Part shown: positions 1 through 8,235 of the stretch, one piece after another | Position numbering within the stretch: position 1 is the stretch's first letter | How the letters are laid out: each line of letters starts with the position of its first letter | IMG/VR virus record: IMGVR_UViG_3300009183_000246 | Location: 1 to 31,435 of that record | Direction: 5' to 3' (one strand) | Source of the DNA: a virus | Length of the DNA: 31,435 bases | Translations under genes and position numbers: made by a program | Notes under the pieces: model-generated | Seen by the model: the letters and a program-made list of their open reading frames with translations, nothing else | Told to the model about the DNA's origin: nothing | Database searches by the model: none

Positions 1-90
1 AGTCTGAGTGTCACCAGCATTCGCTTGGTAATAATTCAGATTATCGTTAAATATATCTTTGTAGTTTCTACTTATTAATGTTATCGGCAT
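1..90 (-). CDS. Large tail/baseplate protein, N-terminal fragment (cut by window edge)
   Basis: The first 30 codons, starting at the ATG at 90, of the same protein that is complete at 28995-31187. The encoded residues match except the last one visible, which is Thr here and Ile in the full copy. The gene is not broken: it runs off the start of the window because the sequence wraps around. It overlaps the end of the 74-residue gene by 23 nt, exactly as at the other end. Confidence 0.9.
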   Translation of the reverse strand, partial: MPITLISRNYKDIFNDNLNYYQANAGDTQT

Positions 91-292
91 TTTTATATTT
101 GTTTTGTAATTCGTTCAATGCTGTTAAATCTCCGTCCTTTGCTAACTGAAAAATGTTCGTAAAATCGTTTGTAATTTGAGCGCACAAATTAGGATTTTCG
201 TTTTGAATTTCTTTGAGTTTTTCATTCAATCCTTTTTGCATTTCTAAAATGCTTTTGCCTAAATTTTTAATATGGTTTTCGAATTCCTGCAT
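68..292 (-). CDS. Small helical tail-region protein, 74 aa (left copy)
   Basis: I do not recognise a family. The 74-residue protein is rich in Lys, Glu, Asn and Gln, with a predicted amphipathic helical N-terminal half (about residues 5-32, heptad-like Leu/Ile spacing) and a second short helix around 40-70. Two cysteines at most and no signal peptide or membrane segment. The ATG overlaps the TAA of the upstream baseplate-like gene by one base (TAATG), and its own end overlaps the next large tail gene by 23 nt, so all three are translated as a unit. Such a position suggests a small tail or baseplate component or assembly factor. The copy at 31165-31389 differs by a single residue (Leu here, Ile there). 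Confidence 0.8.
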   Translation of the reverse strand: MQEFENHIKNLGKSILEMQKGLNEKLKEIQNENPNLCAQITNDFTNIFQLAKDGDLTALNELQNKYKNADNINK

Positions 293-2019
293 TAATTTAT
301 TTTTTCAGTAATTACTCGATTTGTCGCCCACGTTCCCGGTCTTCGATATGTTATTTCGCAGTAACTTTTTTCATCGATCCAAGTCATTTTCAATATTTCA
401 CAAATTTGGTTTCCGATAAACGCGTAATTATTTGACTGTAAATTTACGAAATCCTGCGCTGAAATTCTCGTCCTTGCGTTTTCTATTATTTCAAATTGAT
501 TTAATTGTATTTGGTTAATGTAGTGGTATTTTAACCAAAGCGCAGTCGCTGAATTGTTTTGATCGTAGTTTTGATTTATTAAAACCGTGTTATTTGGACG
601 ATTATAAACATATAAACTTTTAGTTGTGGAAAAATATTGTTGACTAAGTTTCAAAGCATCTACACGAGATCCAATTTGAGCTGCGTAATTAGTTCCATTT
701 CCAAAGGTTAAAACATTTGTTAAATCGTCCCACTCTTGCGCCAACGCTCGTCCAATTAATTCAATTAAGTTCAAACGGTCCTTATTAAAGCCCATCGACA
801 AACCAATTGGAACGTCGTTCAATCCTTTAATTGTTACTAAATCCACATTCGCACCCGCAACCGCATTTTCTGTTGAATATTCAGCATCGGAATATTGGTA
901 ATTAATACCCTCGACCGTGTTTAAATCTGAAAAATCAATTGAATAGTGAATGTAATATCTACGCCAAGCGTCCTCCGTATTGTATGTTAACGCCTCGTCC
1001 CTATCGGCCTGTAAATTTAGTGCCGGTTGCATAACTAAATTTGCCGTGTTCACTAACCAATCTCGACGTTGAAAGTGTACATCTTTTCCGATTACAAAAA
1101 ACCTTCCGTTAAATTGCTTTTCGCACTCATCAAAAAATTGCCCAACCAAACCAACCGAATCCGAAGCCGTTGGAATACCCGTATTAAAATCATTTCCCAA
1201 ATCGCCAAATATTTTTTCAAATATTGAATCTGGATTACTTCGATTAATTGGAACCGGTAAAACAAACCAACCTGCATCCGTATCAAAAATTGACGTTTGT
1301 AAATCGTAACCAATAAATTTACAGGCTTTTAAAATCAATTCTTTGTAATAACACCCGTATAAATATTTTTTAACAGGAAATAATAACTTCATTAATTGAA
1401 TTAAATACGCAATCGCAGCCGCTAAAATTGCAGCAAAATAAATCAACGCTAAAATGAAATTTGCAGCCGCAACAGCCAAACCTCCGGGACTTGGATTTAA
1501 TAAATTCGCATAGGCTTTCGCCAATTCATTTGCCGCACTAATTATTTCTTTAGTCATTACAAATAAAGAAAGCGATAACGTTAACGATTGCTCGGTTACA
1601 TTGTCTTTTACTACGAAATAAGGTAATCGTTTTACATCAAAGTAATTCAATCCTTTTTGTTGAACTATTAAATCGAATGAAGTACCGTCCGCTTTACTCC
1701 TGAAATCGTCTAATCCTTTTGCCTTTTTTATTTTTACCTCGATTTCGTGTTCCCTTACAACAGGTTTCGAACCCGGATCGCATAAATCAATGTAATAATT
1801 TAAATTAATACCGCCATCGAGTTGTATTTGATATGGAATACCAACAAATAAGCCGCTCGTTTGGATATGCTGTTTAACCAATTGATTCGCCTCACGTGGT
1901 AAAACTAATGTATCCGTATTTACGCTTAAAATATCTGGATTTCCTGTAAAATCGCAAATTACTCCGATTTCCTCGCGGTTTCGTGGGCTTATTTCAATGC
2001 CGTTTAAAAAGTGTTTCAT
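292..2019 (-). CDS. Tail tip/baseplate protein, candidate
   Basis: A 575-residue protein directly after the tape measure gene, its ATG sharing bases with that gene's stop. In long-tailed phages this slot holds distal-tail and tail-hub proteins, and the N-terminal 140 residues (beta-rich, beginning MKHFLNGIEI) fit such a role, but I cannot name a family with certainty. Residues about 180-213 are strikingly hydrophobic (Ala/Ile/Leu-rich) and end in Lys-rich residues, resembling one or two membrane segments. The C-terminal 340 residues are mixed alpha/beta with many Asn, Tyr and Asp. The hydrophobic stretch could be buried in the virion or could enter the host membrane during DNA entry. Role inferred mainly from order. 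Confidence 0.75.
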   Translation of the reverse strand: MKHFLNGIEISPRNREEIGVICDFTGNPDILSVNTDTLVLPREANQLVKQHIQTSGLFVGIPYQIQLDGGINLNYYIDLCDPGSKPVVREHEIEVKIKKAKGLDDFRSKADGTSFDLIVQQKGLNYFDVKRLPYFVVKDNVTEQSLTLSLSLFVMTKEIISAANELAKAYANLLNPSPGGLAVAAANFILALIYFAAILAAAIAYLIQLMKLLFPVKKYLYGCYYKELILKACKFIGYDLQTSIFDTDAGWFVLPVPINRSNPDSIFEKIFGDLGNDFNTGIPTASDSVGLVGQFFDECEKQFNGRFFVIGKDVHFQRRDWLVNTANLVMQPALNLQADRDEALTYNTEDAWRRYYIHYSIDFSDLNTVEGINYQYSDAEYSTENAVAGANVDLVTIKGLNDVPIGLSMGFNKDRLNLIELIGRALAQEWDDLTNVLTFGNGTNYAAQIGSRVDALKLSQQYFSTTKSLYVYNRPNNTVLINQNYDQNNSATALWLKYHYINQIQLNQFEIIENARTRISAQDFVNLQSNNYAFIGNQICEILKMTWIDEKSYCEITYRRPGTWATNRVITEKIN

Positions 2020-4937
2020 TTGCTTATTCTAAATCGGTTGTAAACTGTTGTATTTCCTGTTCGTTTCGATTCAACTATATTCATCGCGCTTTGTGTTATT
2101 TCACCGAGTGCGATATTGGTTTCTGGCTTGTTTTTAATAACCTCTTTTAAATCTCGCATTTCATTTACTAAAATTGCCATTTCGAGCCCTGAATTTGAAT
2201 TACTTTTTGAAACCAAACGCCCGTTTTGGTATTCCTGCGCTATTTTAGTCAACTGTTCGTTACTCATCGATCCGATTTGTTCATTCAATGACTTCGGCAA
2301 AACTCTTTCGTTAGGGTGCAATACAGCGTGAAATCCGCCCTTACCGTCGATTCCTTGACCATTTGACCCTGTGTCTTCCGTACCATCGTAAAACATCGGT
2401 AAACTCGATATAAACGCCAATAAACCCGTTGTATCTTTAATCGTTGCCGCTAATGGATTCTTTTTATCCGCATTCGCTGAAAATAATTTAAATATCGCCA
2501 AACCTGCCTCGATTCTTTGCTGTTTTTTAAGTTGTTTTTCTTTACGTAAATTTGCTTGGTCGATAATCCTTTGATTTTCTGCTAACGATTGTTGCGCATT
2601 TATATTTCCGCTTTCAGCTAACGCTTTTAAAGTTTCACTTTGTTTTTGAGCCGCTGCGATTTCTTTGTCTATTTGTGCAATTTTCTCATTTGATTTTTTT
2701 ATAAAGTATTCCGAAGTTTTATTTGCAAATTGTTGGATTGTTTCTTGTCGTTTTTTTGCCGTCTCCGCTGTTTTATCAAAATACTTTTTATCCAATAAAG
2801 CAACCGCTTTGTCGTAATCTTCTTGACTTGCGAATGCTCCGTCTTGTTTTAATTTATTCAGTTCATTCAATTCTTTTTGAAACGCTAATCTTTTTTCGTA
2901 TTCCGTTTTTTGTTCACCGTCCAAACTTGCTAATTTTGCCGCATTTTGCTTTTCCTCAAAAGCCAATTCGTCCTGCCCGATTTTAATATTTGCATTTCTT
3001 TCGTCCTCCGCTAATTGCTTTCTGTAATTGGCTAACCATTCCGCGTCCGCTATTTCTTTTTCAATTCGCTCTTTTTCCTCCGCATCTTTTTTCTCGTAGT
3101 ATTCCTTATCGAGTTTATCCAATTCAATGACTAAATTTTCTTCGATTGCTTTTATTAAAGCCGCTTTTTGTTTTTTATCCGCTACCGTATTTTTAACATC
3201 TCTTTTACGTCTTTCAGATTCAACGATTAACTGCGTTTGCGCTCTTCGATCATCGTCCTGAATAAGTTTTATTTGCTCGTCCACAATTTGATCGTGTAAA
3301 TCAGTTATTTCGACCGCAGTTCCTGCAAAATTTTGTACGTTTTCCCTACCTGCTTCGGCAATATCCGCGTCGATTTCTTGGATTGTTATTTGAGCCTCTT
3401 TAGTTTTTTGAACTGAATCCAAATACGCTTTTTCTACTTTTGCAAAATTTTCCGCTGTTCCTGTTTTTGACTGTTTTAAATATTCAGCTCTCAAACCATC
3501 CGTCTCCGCTTGCAATGCTCGTAACCTATCTTGTGCGCCAGCTTTTGTAATCGCTGTTAATTCCTTTTGTGACGCCCCTCGTTGCCTTGCGAGTGCTAAT
3601 TCCGAACGGGTTGCATTGTCTATCGTTTGAATAACCGCATCCGTTGCTCTTCCGTAGCTTTCGATTGTTCGTTCTAAAGATTTGGTTTGTTTTTCAAGTA
3701 ATTTCTGCGCTTTTTCTTCGTCCCCTGTTTTGTCCTCAAACAAGCCCATCGCATCCGCTGCAAATCCTAATAAAACAACGATTGCACCGATACCCGAAGT
3801 AATCAAAGCCATTCGCAGTAATTTAGTCGCCCGGGTTGCCGCTGTTGTGGCTACTGTTGTCGCTACTATTGCACCGCCTTGTACTTCAGTCGCTACCGTA
3901 TTAACAGCCGTTGCAACCGTGTCCGCCTCTTTTGCAACTGTAAACAGCCCCATTTTTGAAGCTGCCGCCACGAATCCGGCTTTAATTTCAGTTAACATAT
4001 CGCCCAAACCGCCCAAAGTTTTTAAAGCATCGCCCAAACCTGCCAACGCCTGTAATTTTTGCATTGACTGTAAAACGGCTTCGTTTTCAACGCCCAATAA
4101 AACCATGCTCGACTCCATACCCTGAAATGCTGCGACTCCGATTTGACCTGCCTTTGCAACCGACCCCGCAAAATTTTCCATTGCCGAACCTGCCGTGGCT
4201 TTTACAACCGCCTGCGTGTCCTGAATTTGATCTTTTAATTCCCCGGCCCTTTGCGCCATTTGTTGAAATTTAGGATCGCTTTCGCTCATGTTCATTAACT
4301 CCCTTGTTAACGCCCTTAATTCAGTTTTTAAATTTTTTGTCGCTCCTTCGTAATTACCGACATTTCTTTGGTGTTGCCCAACCGTTGCATCTACTTTTTT
4401 AAGTTGTGCGTCTAAATCCGTAACCTGTTTTAAAAGCTGTTGACCTTCCGCAGTATTTTCTTGATTTTGAACTGCTAAATCTTTGTACGCTTTTCGTGCG
4501 TTATTTAGATCCTTTGATAATTTAGAATACGCACTCGCTTCGCTTTCTGCCGCTTTTACTTGTTTTGCACTTTCAGCCGCTAATCTCGATTTTTCTTGCG
4601 CTTCGGCTTTTTGGGTTTTTATTCGTTCCTGTTGTAAACGCTCCTGTTCCTTTTCGCTTTTTATAGCCTGTTGGCGAACTTGTTCCTGTAATTTTTGTAT
4701 CTCGATAGCTTGTTTCTGGATCTTATTCGCCTCCGCCGTTGCCGCTGTAAACTTTTTTATTGAATCCGAACTATCAAATTTTGCATCGCCCAAAGATTGT
4801 TTTAACGTGGTCGCTGTTTGCTTAAACTCATCGTTAATTTTGTTCAAACTAATTAAAGTTTTTTCAGCTGAATCTCGAATACCTTTGAAAATATCCTCCG
4901 ATTCGAATAAATCTTTACTGCTAATTTTTTTTGCCAT
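2016..4937 (-). CDS. Tail tape measure protein
   Basis: The longest gene in the window (973 residues) and placed where tape measures always are, after the tail tube and two chaperone-like frames. The first 200 residues are nearly continuous coiled coil rich in Lys, Glu, Gln and Ala. Residues about 330-400 are Ala/Val/Thr-rich and lead into a hydrophobic stretch (ITSGIGAIVVLLGFAADAMG) typical of tape measures. Further long coiled coils follow around 540-800. The C-terminal part holds a motif like FHAVLHPNERVLP seen in tape measures of related phages. It sets tail length and leaves the tail at infection. Start overlaps the preceding gene by 17 nt and the end overlaps the next ATG. Confidence 0.93.
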   Translation of the reverse strand: MAKKISSKDLFESEDIFKGIRDSAEKTLISLNKINDEFKQTATTLKQSLGDAKFDSSDSIKKFTAATAEANKIQKQAIEIQKLQEQVRQQAIKSEKEQERLQQERIKTQKAEAQEKSRLAAESAKQVKAAESEASAYSKLSKDLNNARKAYKDLAVQNQENTAEGQQLLKQVTDLDAQLKKVDATVGQHQRNVGNYEGATKNLKTELRALTRELMNMSESDPKFQQMAQRAGELKDQIQDTQAVVKATAGSAMENFAGSVAKAGQIGVAAFQGMESSMVLLGVENEAVLQSMQKLQALAGLGDALKTLGGLGDMLTEIKAGFVAAASKMGLFTVAKEADTVATAVNTVATEVQGGAIVATTVATTAATRATKLLRMALITSGIGAIVVLLGFAADAMGLFEDKTGDEEKAQKLLEKQTKSLERTIESYGRATDAVIQTIDNATRSELALARQRGASQKELTAITKAGAQDRLRALQAETDGLRAEYLKQSKTGTAENFAKVEKAYLDSVQKTKEAQITIQEIDADIAEAGRENVQNFAGTAVEITDLHDQIVDEQIKLIQDDDRRAQTQLIVESERRKRDVKNTVADKKQKAALIKAIEENLVIELDKLDKEYYEKKDAEEKERIEKEIADAEWLANYRKQLAEDERNANIKIGQDELAFEEKQNAAKLASLDGEQKTEYEKRLAFQKELNELNKLKQDGAFASQEDYDKAVALLDKKYFDKTAETAKKRQETIQQFANKTSEYFIKKSNEKIAQIDKEIAAAQKQSETLKALAESGNINAQQSLAENQRIIDQANLRKEKQLKKQQRIEAGLAIFKLFSANADKKNPLAATIKDTTGLLAFISSLPMFYDGTEDTGSNGQGIDGKGGFHAVLHPNERVLPKSLNEQIGSMSNEQLTKIAQEYQNGRLVSKSNSNSGLEMAILVNEMRDLKEVIKNKPETNIALGEITQSAMNIVESKRTGNTTVYNRFRISK

Positions 4938-5502
4938 CGTTCATTTTATTATATCGATCCATTTCTTTTTGTAAATCAAAATATTCTTTTGCAGTTATAT
5001 TTTTTGGGTTTATCCACTGCCCTAACCACTTCGAAATATGGATCAAACTTTGTTCAATCGTAACTCCTGAACCGTTATTATTTAACATCGCAATCAAATT
5101 TTGTTCAACCATTTCGATCTGAGTTAATTTAAACCTTTCATTTGTTAAAATATACTCGCATTCGTAAATCGCTTTTTTCTGCATTGTTTTTAATAGCTTT
5201 AAATAAAGTTTTCCTAATCCGTATTCTTTTAAATAACTATCGTAAATCAATTCCCACGCTGCTAAATCATTCTCGTCAGTGCCGTTTTTAGCCGTTCTAA
5301 CGAACTTTAATTCTCCGTTAATACATTTTATCCAATTGTACAACGGTAACTCATAAATCGAGTGAAAATAATCGTTCGATTTCAAGTTGGTATCTTCGCT
5401 TTGTTTCAACTTGTAATTTTTCAAGACTTTCTTCCGTAAGTCCGATAATACCCTCGCCGTATTTTGTAAATAAGTTCGCATTTTCTTTAATTGGATCCGC
5501 AT
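4921..5502 (-). CDS. Tail assembly chaperone, T-like second frame
   Basis: Lies between the tail tube and the tape measure, the position of lambda gpG/gpGT. The conserved-looking part starts around the residues YFHSIYELPLYNWIKC and continues as an acidic, helical domain of about 150 residues. The reading frame is open far upstream and overlaps the preceding gene by about 150 nt in the frame one base downstream (+1, or -2). ATG codons exist at 5502 and 5481 and a TTG at 5385, just before the likely domain start, so the protein could be initiated on its own or made as a fusion by programmed frameshifting. I give the outermost ATG. Overlaps the tape measure start by 17 nt. Confidence 0.7.
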   Translation of the reverse strand: MRIQLKKMRTYLQNTARVLSDLRKKVLKNYKLKQSEDTNLKSNDYFHSIYELPLYNWIKCINGELKFVRTAKNGTDENDLAAWELIYDSYLKEYGLGKLYLKLLKTMQKKAIYECEYILTNERFKLTQIEMVEQNLIAMLNNNGSGVTIEQSLIHISKWLGQWINPKNITAKEYFDLQKEMDRYNKMNDGKKN

Positions 5503-5800
5503 CGATTTCAAAATAATTTGTTCCGAGCAAAATTACCATACTTTTATAGAAATCTCCAGTGTCGAATAAATTATATGGTTCGCCTGCCTTTTTTCTGCCG
5601 TTTGTTAACTCTTCCGTGTATCGAGTGTAATAACCAATTATTTTGCCGTCTTCATTTACTCCTTTTTCTGTTAACTGATCGTCCCTAATTAAATCTAAAA
5701 TCCAAACTTGAAATTGTTTATCCGAAAAAACATGGTTCCAAATAATATCTGGATCCATTAGGATTTTAGTATTCCGCAGTAAATCGTTTAACATTTGCAT
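5351..5800 (-). CDS. Tail assembly chaperone G-like or tail completion protein
   Basis: A 149-residue soluble, acidic protein following the tail tube gene. The frame extends upstream to a TTG, but that lies inside the terminator hairpin, so I chose the first ATG at 5800 (start MQMLNDLLRN). A central segment, YNLFDTGDFYKSM, resembles phage neck or tail completion proteins, so that is the main alternative to a chaperone role. The last third (about 50 codons) overlaps the next frame. Its placement upstream of the tape measure and the long overlap are what suggest a G/GT pair. It sits behind a strong terminator, so its level should be well below that of the tail tube. Confidence 0.7.
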   Translation of the reverse strand: MQMLNDLLRNTKILMDPDIIWNHVFSDKQFQVWILDLIRDDQLTEKGVNEDGKIIGYYTRYTEELTNGRKKAGEPYNLFDTGDFYKSMVILLGTNYFEIDADPIKENANLFTKYGEGIIGLTEESLEKLQVETKRRYQLEIERLFSLDL

Positions 5801-5805
5801 AGTAC

Positions 5806-5837
5806 AAAAAAAACGGGCCAACCTGAGCCAACCCGTT
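5806..5837 (-). terminator. Intrinsic terminator after the tail tube gene
   Basis: Read on the minus strand, an 11-bp stem (5837-5827 with 5822-5812) closes a 4-base loop and runs into eight T. Four central pairs are G-U wobbles. It begins 18 nt after the tube gene stop. Probably a partial terminator giving a step down in expression between the abundant tube protein and the genes for assembly factors. Confidence 0.85.
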
Positions 5838-5854
5838 CAATTTTAAGGTTGAAA

Positions 5855-6760
5855 TTAAACCGCTGTAAACGTTAACGATCCGATGAAACCATCTTTCGCC
5901 ACACTCAAAGTATAATCGTCACCAGAAACCAAAGGTTCGCTGATTAAATAAGTTCCCGCAGGTGCCTCAACAACCGAAGTTGGAACGCCTATCAAAGTGT
6001 TATTTGTAACATCGAATAAACTCCAATCCGCAACTAAATTAGCACCCTGAAAAATTATTGGATTCAATGCAGTTCCGTAATCGAATGCCGCTGAAACAGT
6101 AATCGAAGCCGTTGTTACCTGCGCAACTTCCGTTAAATTAACATCGATTAAACCATTTAAATCGTTAAAATTAACCAACGCTTCGGTAGTCGTAATCATG
6201 TACATTGTTGACTCATCGAATAAACGATAAAAATCAAATCCAAGCATAATTTTTTGAACTGTTGAATCGGTCGCGAACATAAATTTAGGATCCCACGATT
6301 GCTCGTCTACCGGAATAGGATATAAATATCCATTTGATTTAGAACCGATCAAATTTCCGTTAACGTCTACTATGTAAACACCGAATTGAACGCATCTACC
6401 AGCCGATAATTTACCTAATAAGGTTGGTGTTGAATCGTCGCCCCAAAGTTCACCTGCGAAGCTCCTTTTACCTTGACGTAAAAAAGCCATACGGCCACTG
6501 TTTGCCTCTTCGAATTGTGAATCCGCTTTCGCTAATTCTACGTTTTCAAATTCTGGAATCGGAAACCATCTTTTTGACGAATCCGCTTCATTTATTAAAT
6601 CGCTCCAAGTTGGTAGCGCTGCTGCTAAATCAATACCGTTCAAATTACCCTGATTATCCGCTAACGGTACCATGATTAATTTGCTCGTTACTGATTGCAA
6701 AGGAACGCAACCCGGGCGCCCTGTGTTGGATAAACCAACGTTACAATTACATCCTGCCAT
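5855..6760 (-). CDS. Major tail tube protein
   Basis: A 301-residue, beta-rich protein upstream of the chaperone-like frames and the tape measure, where the tube protein is encoded. No sheath gene follows, so the tail is non-contractile. Residues 1-200 form the likely tube domain. Residues about 205-301 look like a separate Ig-like domain (Val/Thr/Ser-rich, alternating beta strands), comparable to the C-terminal decoration of lambda gpV. The N-terminus has Cys at 4, 6 and 18, an unusual feature discussed as a finding. The start is preceded by long A runs, expected for a highly translated Bacteroidota gene, and the stop is followed directly by a terminator. Confidence 0.85.
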   Translation of the reverse strand: MAGCNCNVGLSNTGRPGCVPLQSVTSKLIMVPLADNQGNLNGIDLAAALPTWSDLINEADSSKRWFPIPEFENVELAKADSQFEEANSGRMAFLRQGKRSFAGELWGDDSTPTLLGKLSAGRCVQFGVYIVDVNGNLIGSKSNGYLYPIPVDEQSWDPKFMFATDSTVQKIMLGFDFYRLFDESTMYMITTTEALVNFNDLNGLIDVNLTEVAQVTTASITVSAAFDYGTALNPIIFQGANLVADWSLFDVTNNTLIGVPTSVVEAPAGTYLISEPLVSGDDYTLSVAKDGFIGSLTFTAV

Positions 6761-6778
6761 TTTTTTTATTTTTTTTAA

Positions 6779-7447
6779 TTAACATTTACAATTTTCTTTG
6801 TATTTTTTTAGTGTTATTTTCAGCTCAACACCGCTCAAATTTGCGTCCAATATGTTTTTAAAATATCCATTTTCCTGTTCACTTCCGAACCTACTAAATT
6901 CTAAAATTTCCCACTCATCAATACGTTGGTATTGTCGGTTATTTTTTACAACTTTTATAAATTCTTCCGCTAATTTAGTCATTGGAATTACCACGTTATT
7001 TAAATGGTCTTTAGTGTAATAATTTAACACGTCCGTCTCATCTAAAAAAAAGATTCTTAAATCGCTTTCCCACGCCAAAACAGATTCTTTACCAAATGAA
7101 TTATATCGTATTCCGTGAAGTAACCACACCAAAGGCGTTTTTTTGGTTAAATCATTTTCGGCGATAGTCCATTCTCGATTAGCTTCGATTTTAGTTCCCG
7201 GTACAAAGTATGGATTCGGCAAAGTTATTTCCCCGTCAATTATTCCTGCTTTAATCCAATTATCGTAATTGATTTCAGTAATCAAAAACTCGTTGTTTTG
7301 AGCGTCTTTAATTGTTTTTCCAACACGAGCCCATTTGGTATTGCATACCGTTGTGTATTCGCTCGGAGCGGGCAAATAAACGCCTTCGATTGTCGTACTG
7401 ATTGAGTTAACTAAATCCTGTATTGATTGTGAAATATCGTTTATCAT
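6779..7447 (-). CDS. Tail terminator/neck protein, candidate
   Basis: A 222-residue protein between a head-tail adaptor candidate and the tube gene, the usual place for the tail terminator or another connector protein. No family is recognised with confidence. It is mixed alpha/beta with charged residues and ends in a short Cys-containing tail (ENCKC). An upstream TTG extends the frame by two codons, but the ATG at 7447 overlaps the stop of the gene before it as ATGA, so I prefer it. Function is inferred from position only. Confidence 0.75.
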   Translation of the reverse strand: MINDISQSIQDLVNSISTTIEGVYLPAPSEYTTVCNTKWARVGKTIKDAQNNEFLITEINYDNWIKAGIIDGEITLPNPYFVPGTKIEANREWTIAENDLTKKTPLVWLLHGIRYNSFGKESVLAWESDLRIFFLDETDVLNYYTKDHLNNVVIPMTKLAEEFIKVVKNNRQYQRIDEWEILEFSRFGSEQENGYFKNILDANLSGVELKITLKKYKENCKC

Positions 7448-8229
7448 AACCAATAAGCCGTTGATTTAGCAACCCCTCGAAATTTACTGTAATCGCCCGT
7501 ACCGATATACTCAACTAAAAACGTACACGAAACATTTAATCCGTCTTTTACTGTTACCACGTCACCAACTTTAAAATTAATTCCATTATTGGTAAAAATA
7601 ATTTCCTCGATAGTTCCGAATGCGTCGATTTCAATATCCACAACAGCCCCCGTTCCCGATCCATTTACACACGTTAAACCTGTTAAGGTCGAGTAATTTA
7701 AACCCCCGTTTATTATTGAAATAGTAACAATTTGACCTAACGGGGGGTTGTTTGTGTAACGAATGTATCTTTGTATCGCTCGATAGGAATTAATTGCCTC
7801 GTTATATCGCGTGTACATCATTGAAAAAAGCGTATTTACAACCTCTGAATTTTCTGAAATTGGTTTGACGTTTCCGTATGGTGTCATTTGGTTATTTAAA
7901 TCCTTCGCATATTCAAAATAAATAAAGCCTTTTAGCATTTCCTTTATTCCTTCGCTGATAATCATCGTATTCACGTTATTAAAGCCGTTACGCCAATAAA
8001 ATGAATATCCTAAATCTTCGCTCAAAGGATTAAAAACAGCTAAAAAATTCGGGCTTTGTGGAACGTTGTTTAATAAATCGCCTGCGAACTGATTGTATAA
8101 ATCAATTCCAAACAAGTGTTTTAAATACATCGGTTCGTAAATATCAATATAGTTTTGCAACTTAGATTGAACATAAATTCCCGTATGTAATTCATACTTT
8201 CCGACAAAATCCGAGGGGCTTAAAATCAT
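7444..8229 (-). CDS. Head-tail adaptor with inserted beta domain
   Basis: A 261-residue protein. Residues 1-160 are helical and resemble connector/adaptor proteins of Bacteroidota phages (DUF6712-like, family assignment tentative), ending in a basic helix (RYNEAINSYRAIQRYIRY). Residues about 166-244 are a distinct beta-rich, Gly/Asn/Val-rich segment with two similar halves (ISIINGGLNYS and IIFTNNGINFKVGD), and the last dozen residues return to the parent protein (FRGVAKSTAYWL). This suggests a surface-exposed domain inserted near the C-terminus. The ATG is preceded by nine A. Expected to sit on the portal and connect to the tail. Confidence 0.75.
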   Translation of the reverse strand: MILSPSDFVGKYELHTGIYVQSKLQNYIDIYEPMYLKHLFGIDLYNQFAGDLLNNVPQSPNFLAVFNPLSEDLGYSFYWRNGFNNVNTMIISEGIKEMLKGFIYFEYAKDLNNQMTPYGNVKPISENSEVVNTLFSMMYTRYNEAINSYRAIQRYIRYTNNPPLGQIVTISIINGGLNYSTLTGLTCVNGSGTGAVVDIEIDAFGTIEEIIFTNNGINFKVGDVVTVKDGLNVSCTFLVEYIGTGDYSKFRGVAKSTAYWL

Positions 8230-8235
8230 TTTTTT

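Larger units (their letters stand above)
1..338. repeat. Terminal direct overlap, left copy
   Basis: Matches 31098-31435 base for base at an offset of 31097 with 15 substitutions and no indel. The substitutions are at 1, 2, 4, 10, 13, 16, 109, 116, 119, 131, 134, 203, 206, 227 and 251. Eight of the nine in the 74-residue gene and five of the six in the start of the large tail gene fall in third codon positions. The overlap begins and ends inside genes, so it is probably the wrap-around of a circular or circularly permuted assembly, not a gene duplication. Confidence 0.93.

Noticed and set aside
1092-1313. Minus-strand frame of 73 codons inside the tail tip gene
   Set aside because: Alternate frame of a well supported gene, with no conserved features.
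3682-4125. Long plus-strand frames opposite the tape measure gene (3682-4125, 4483-4974)
   Set aside because: They mirror the Ala/Lys-rich minus-strand coding sequence, giving Ser/Phe/Ala-rich translations with no start context or neighbours on that strand.
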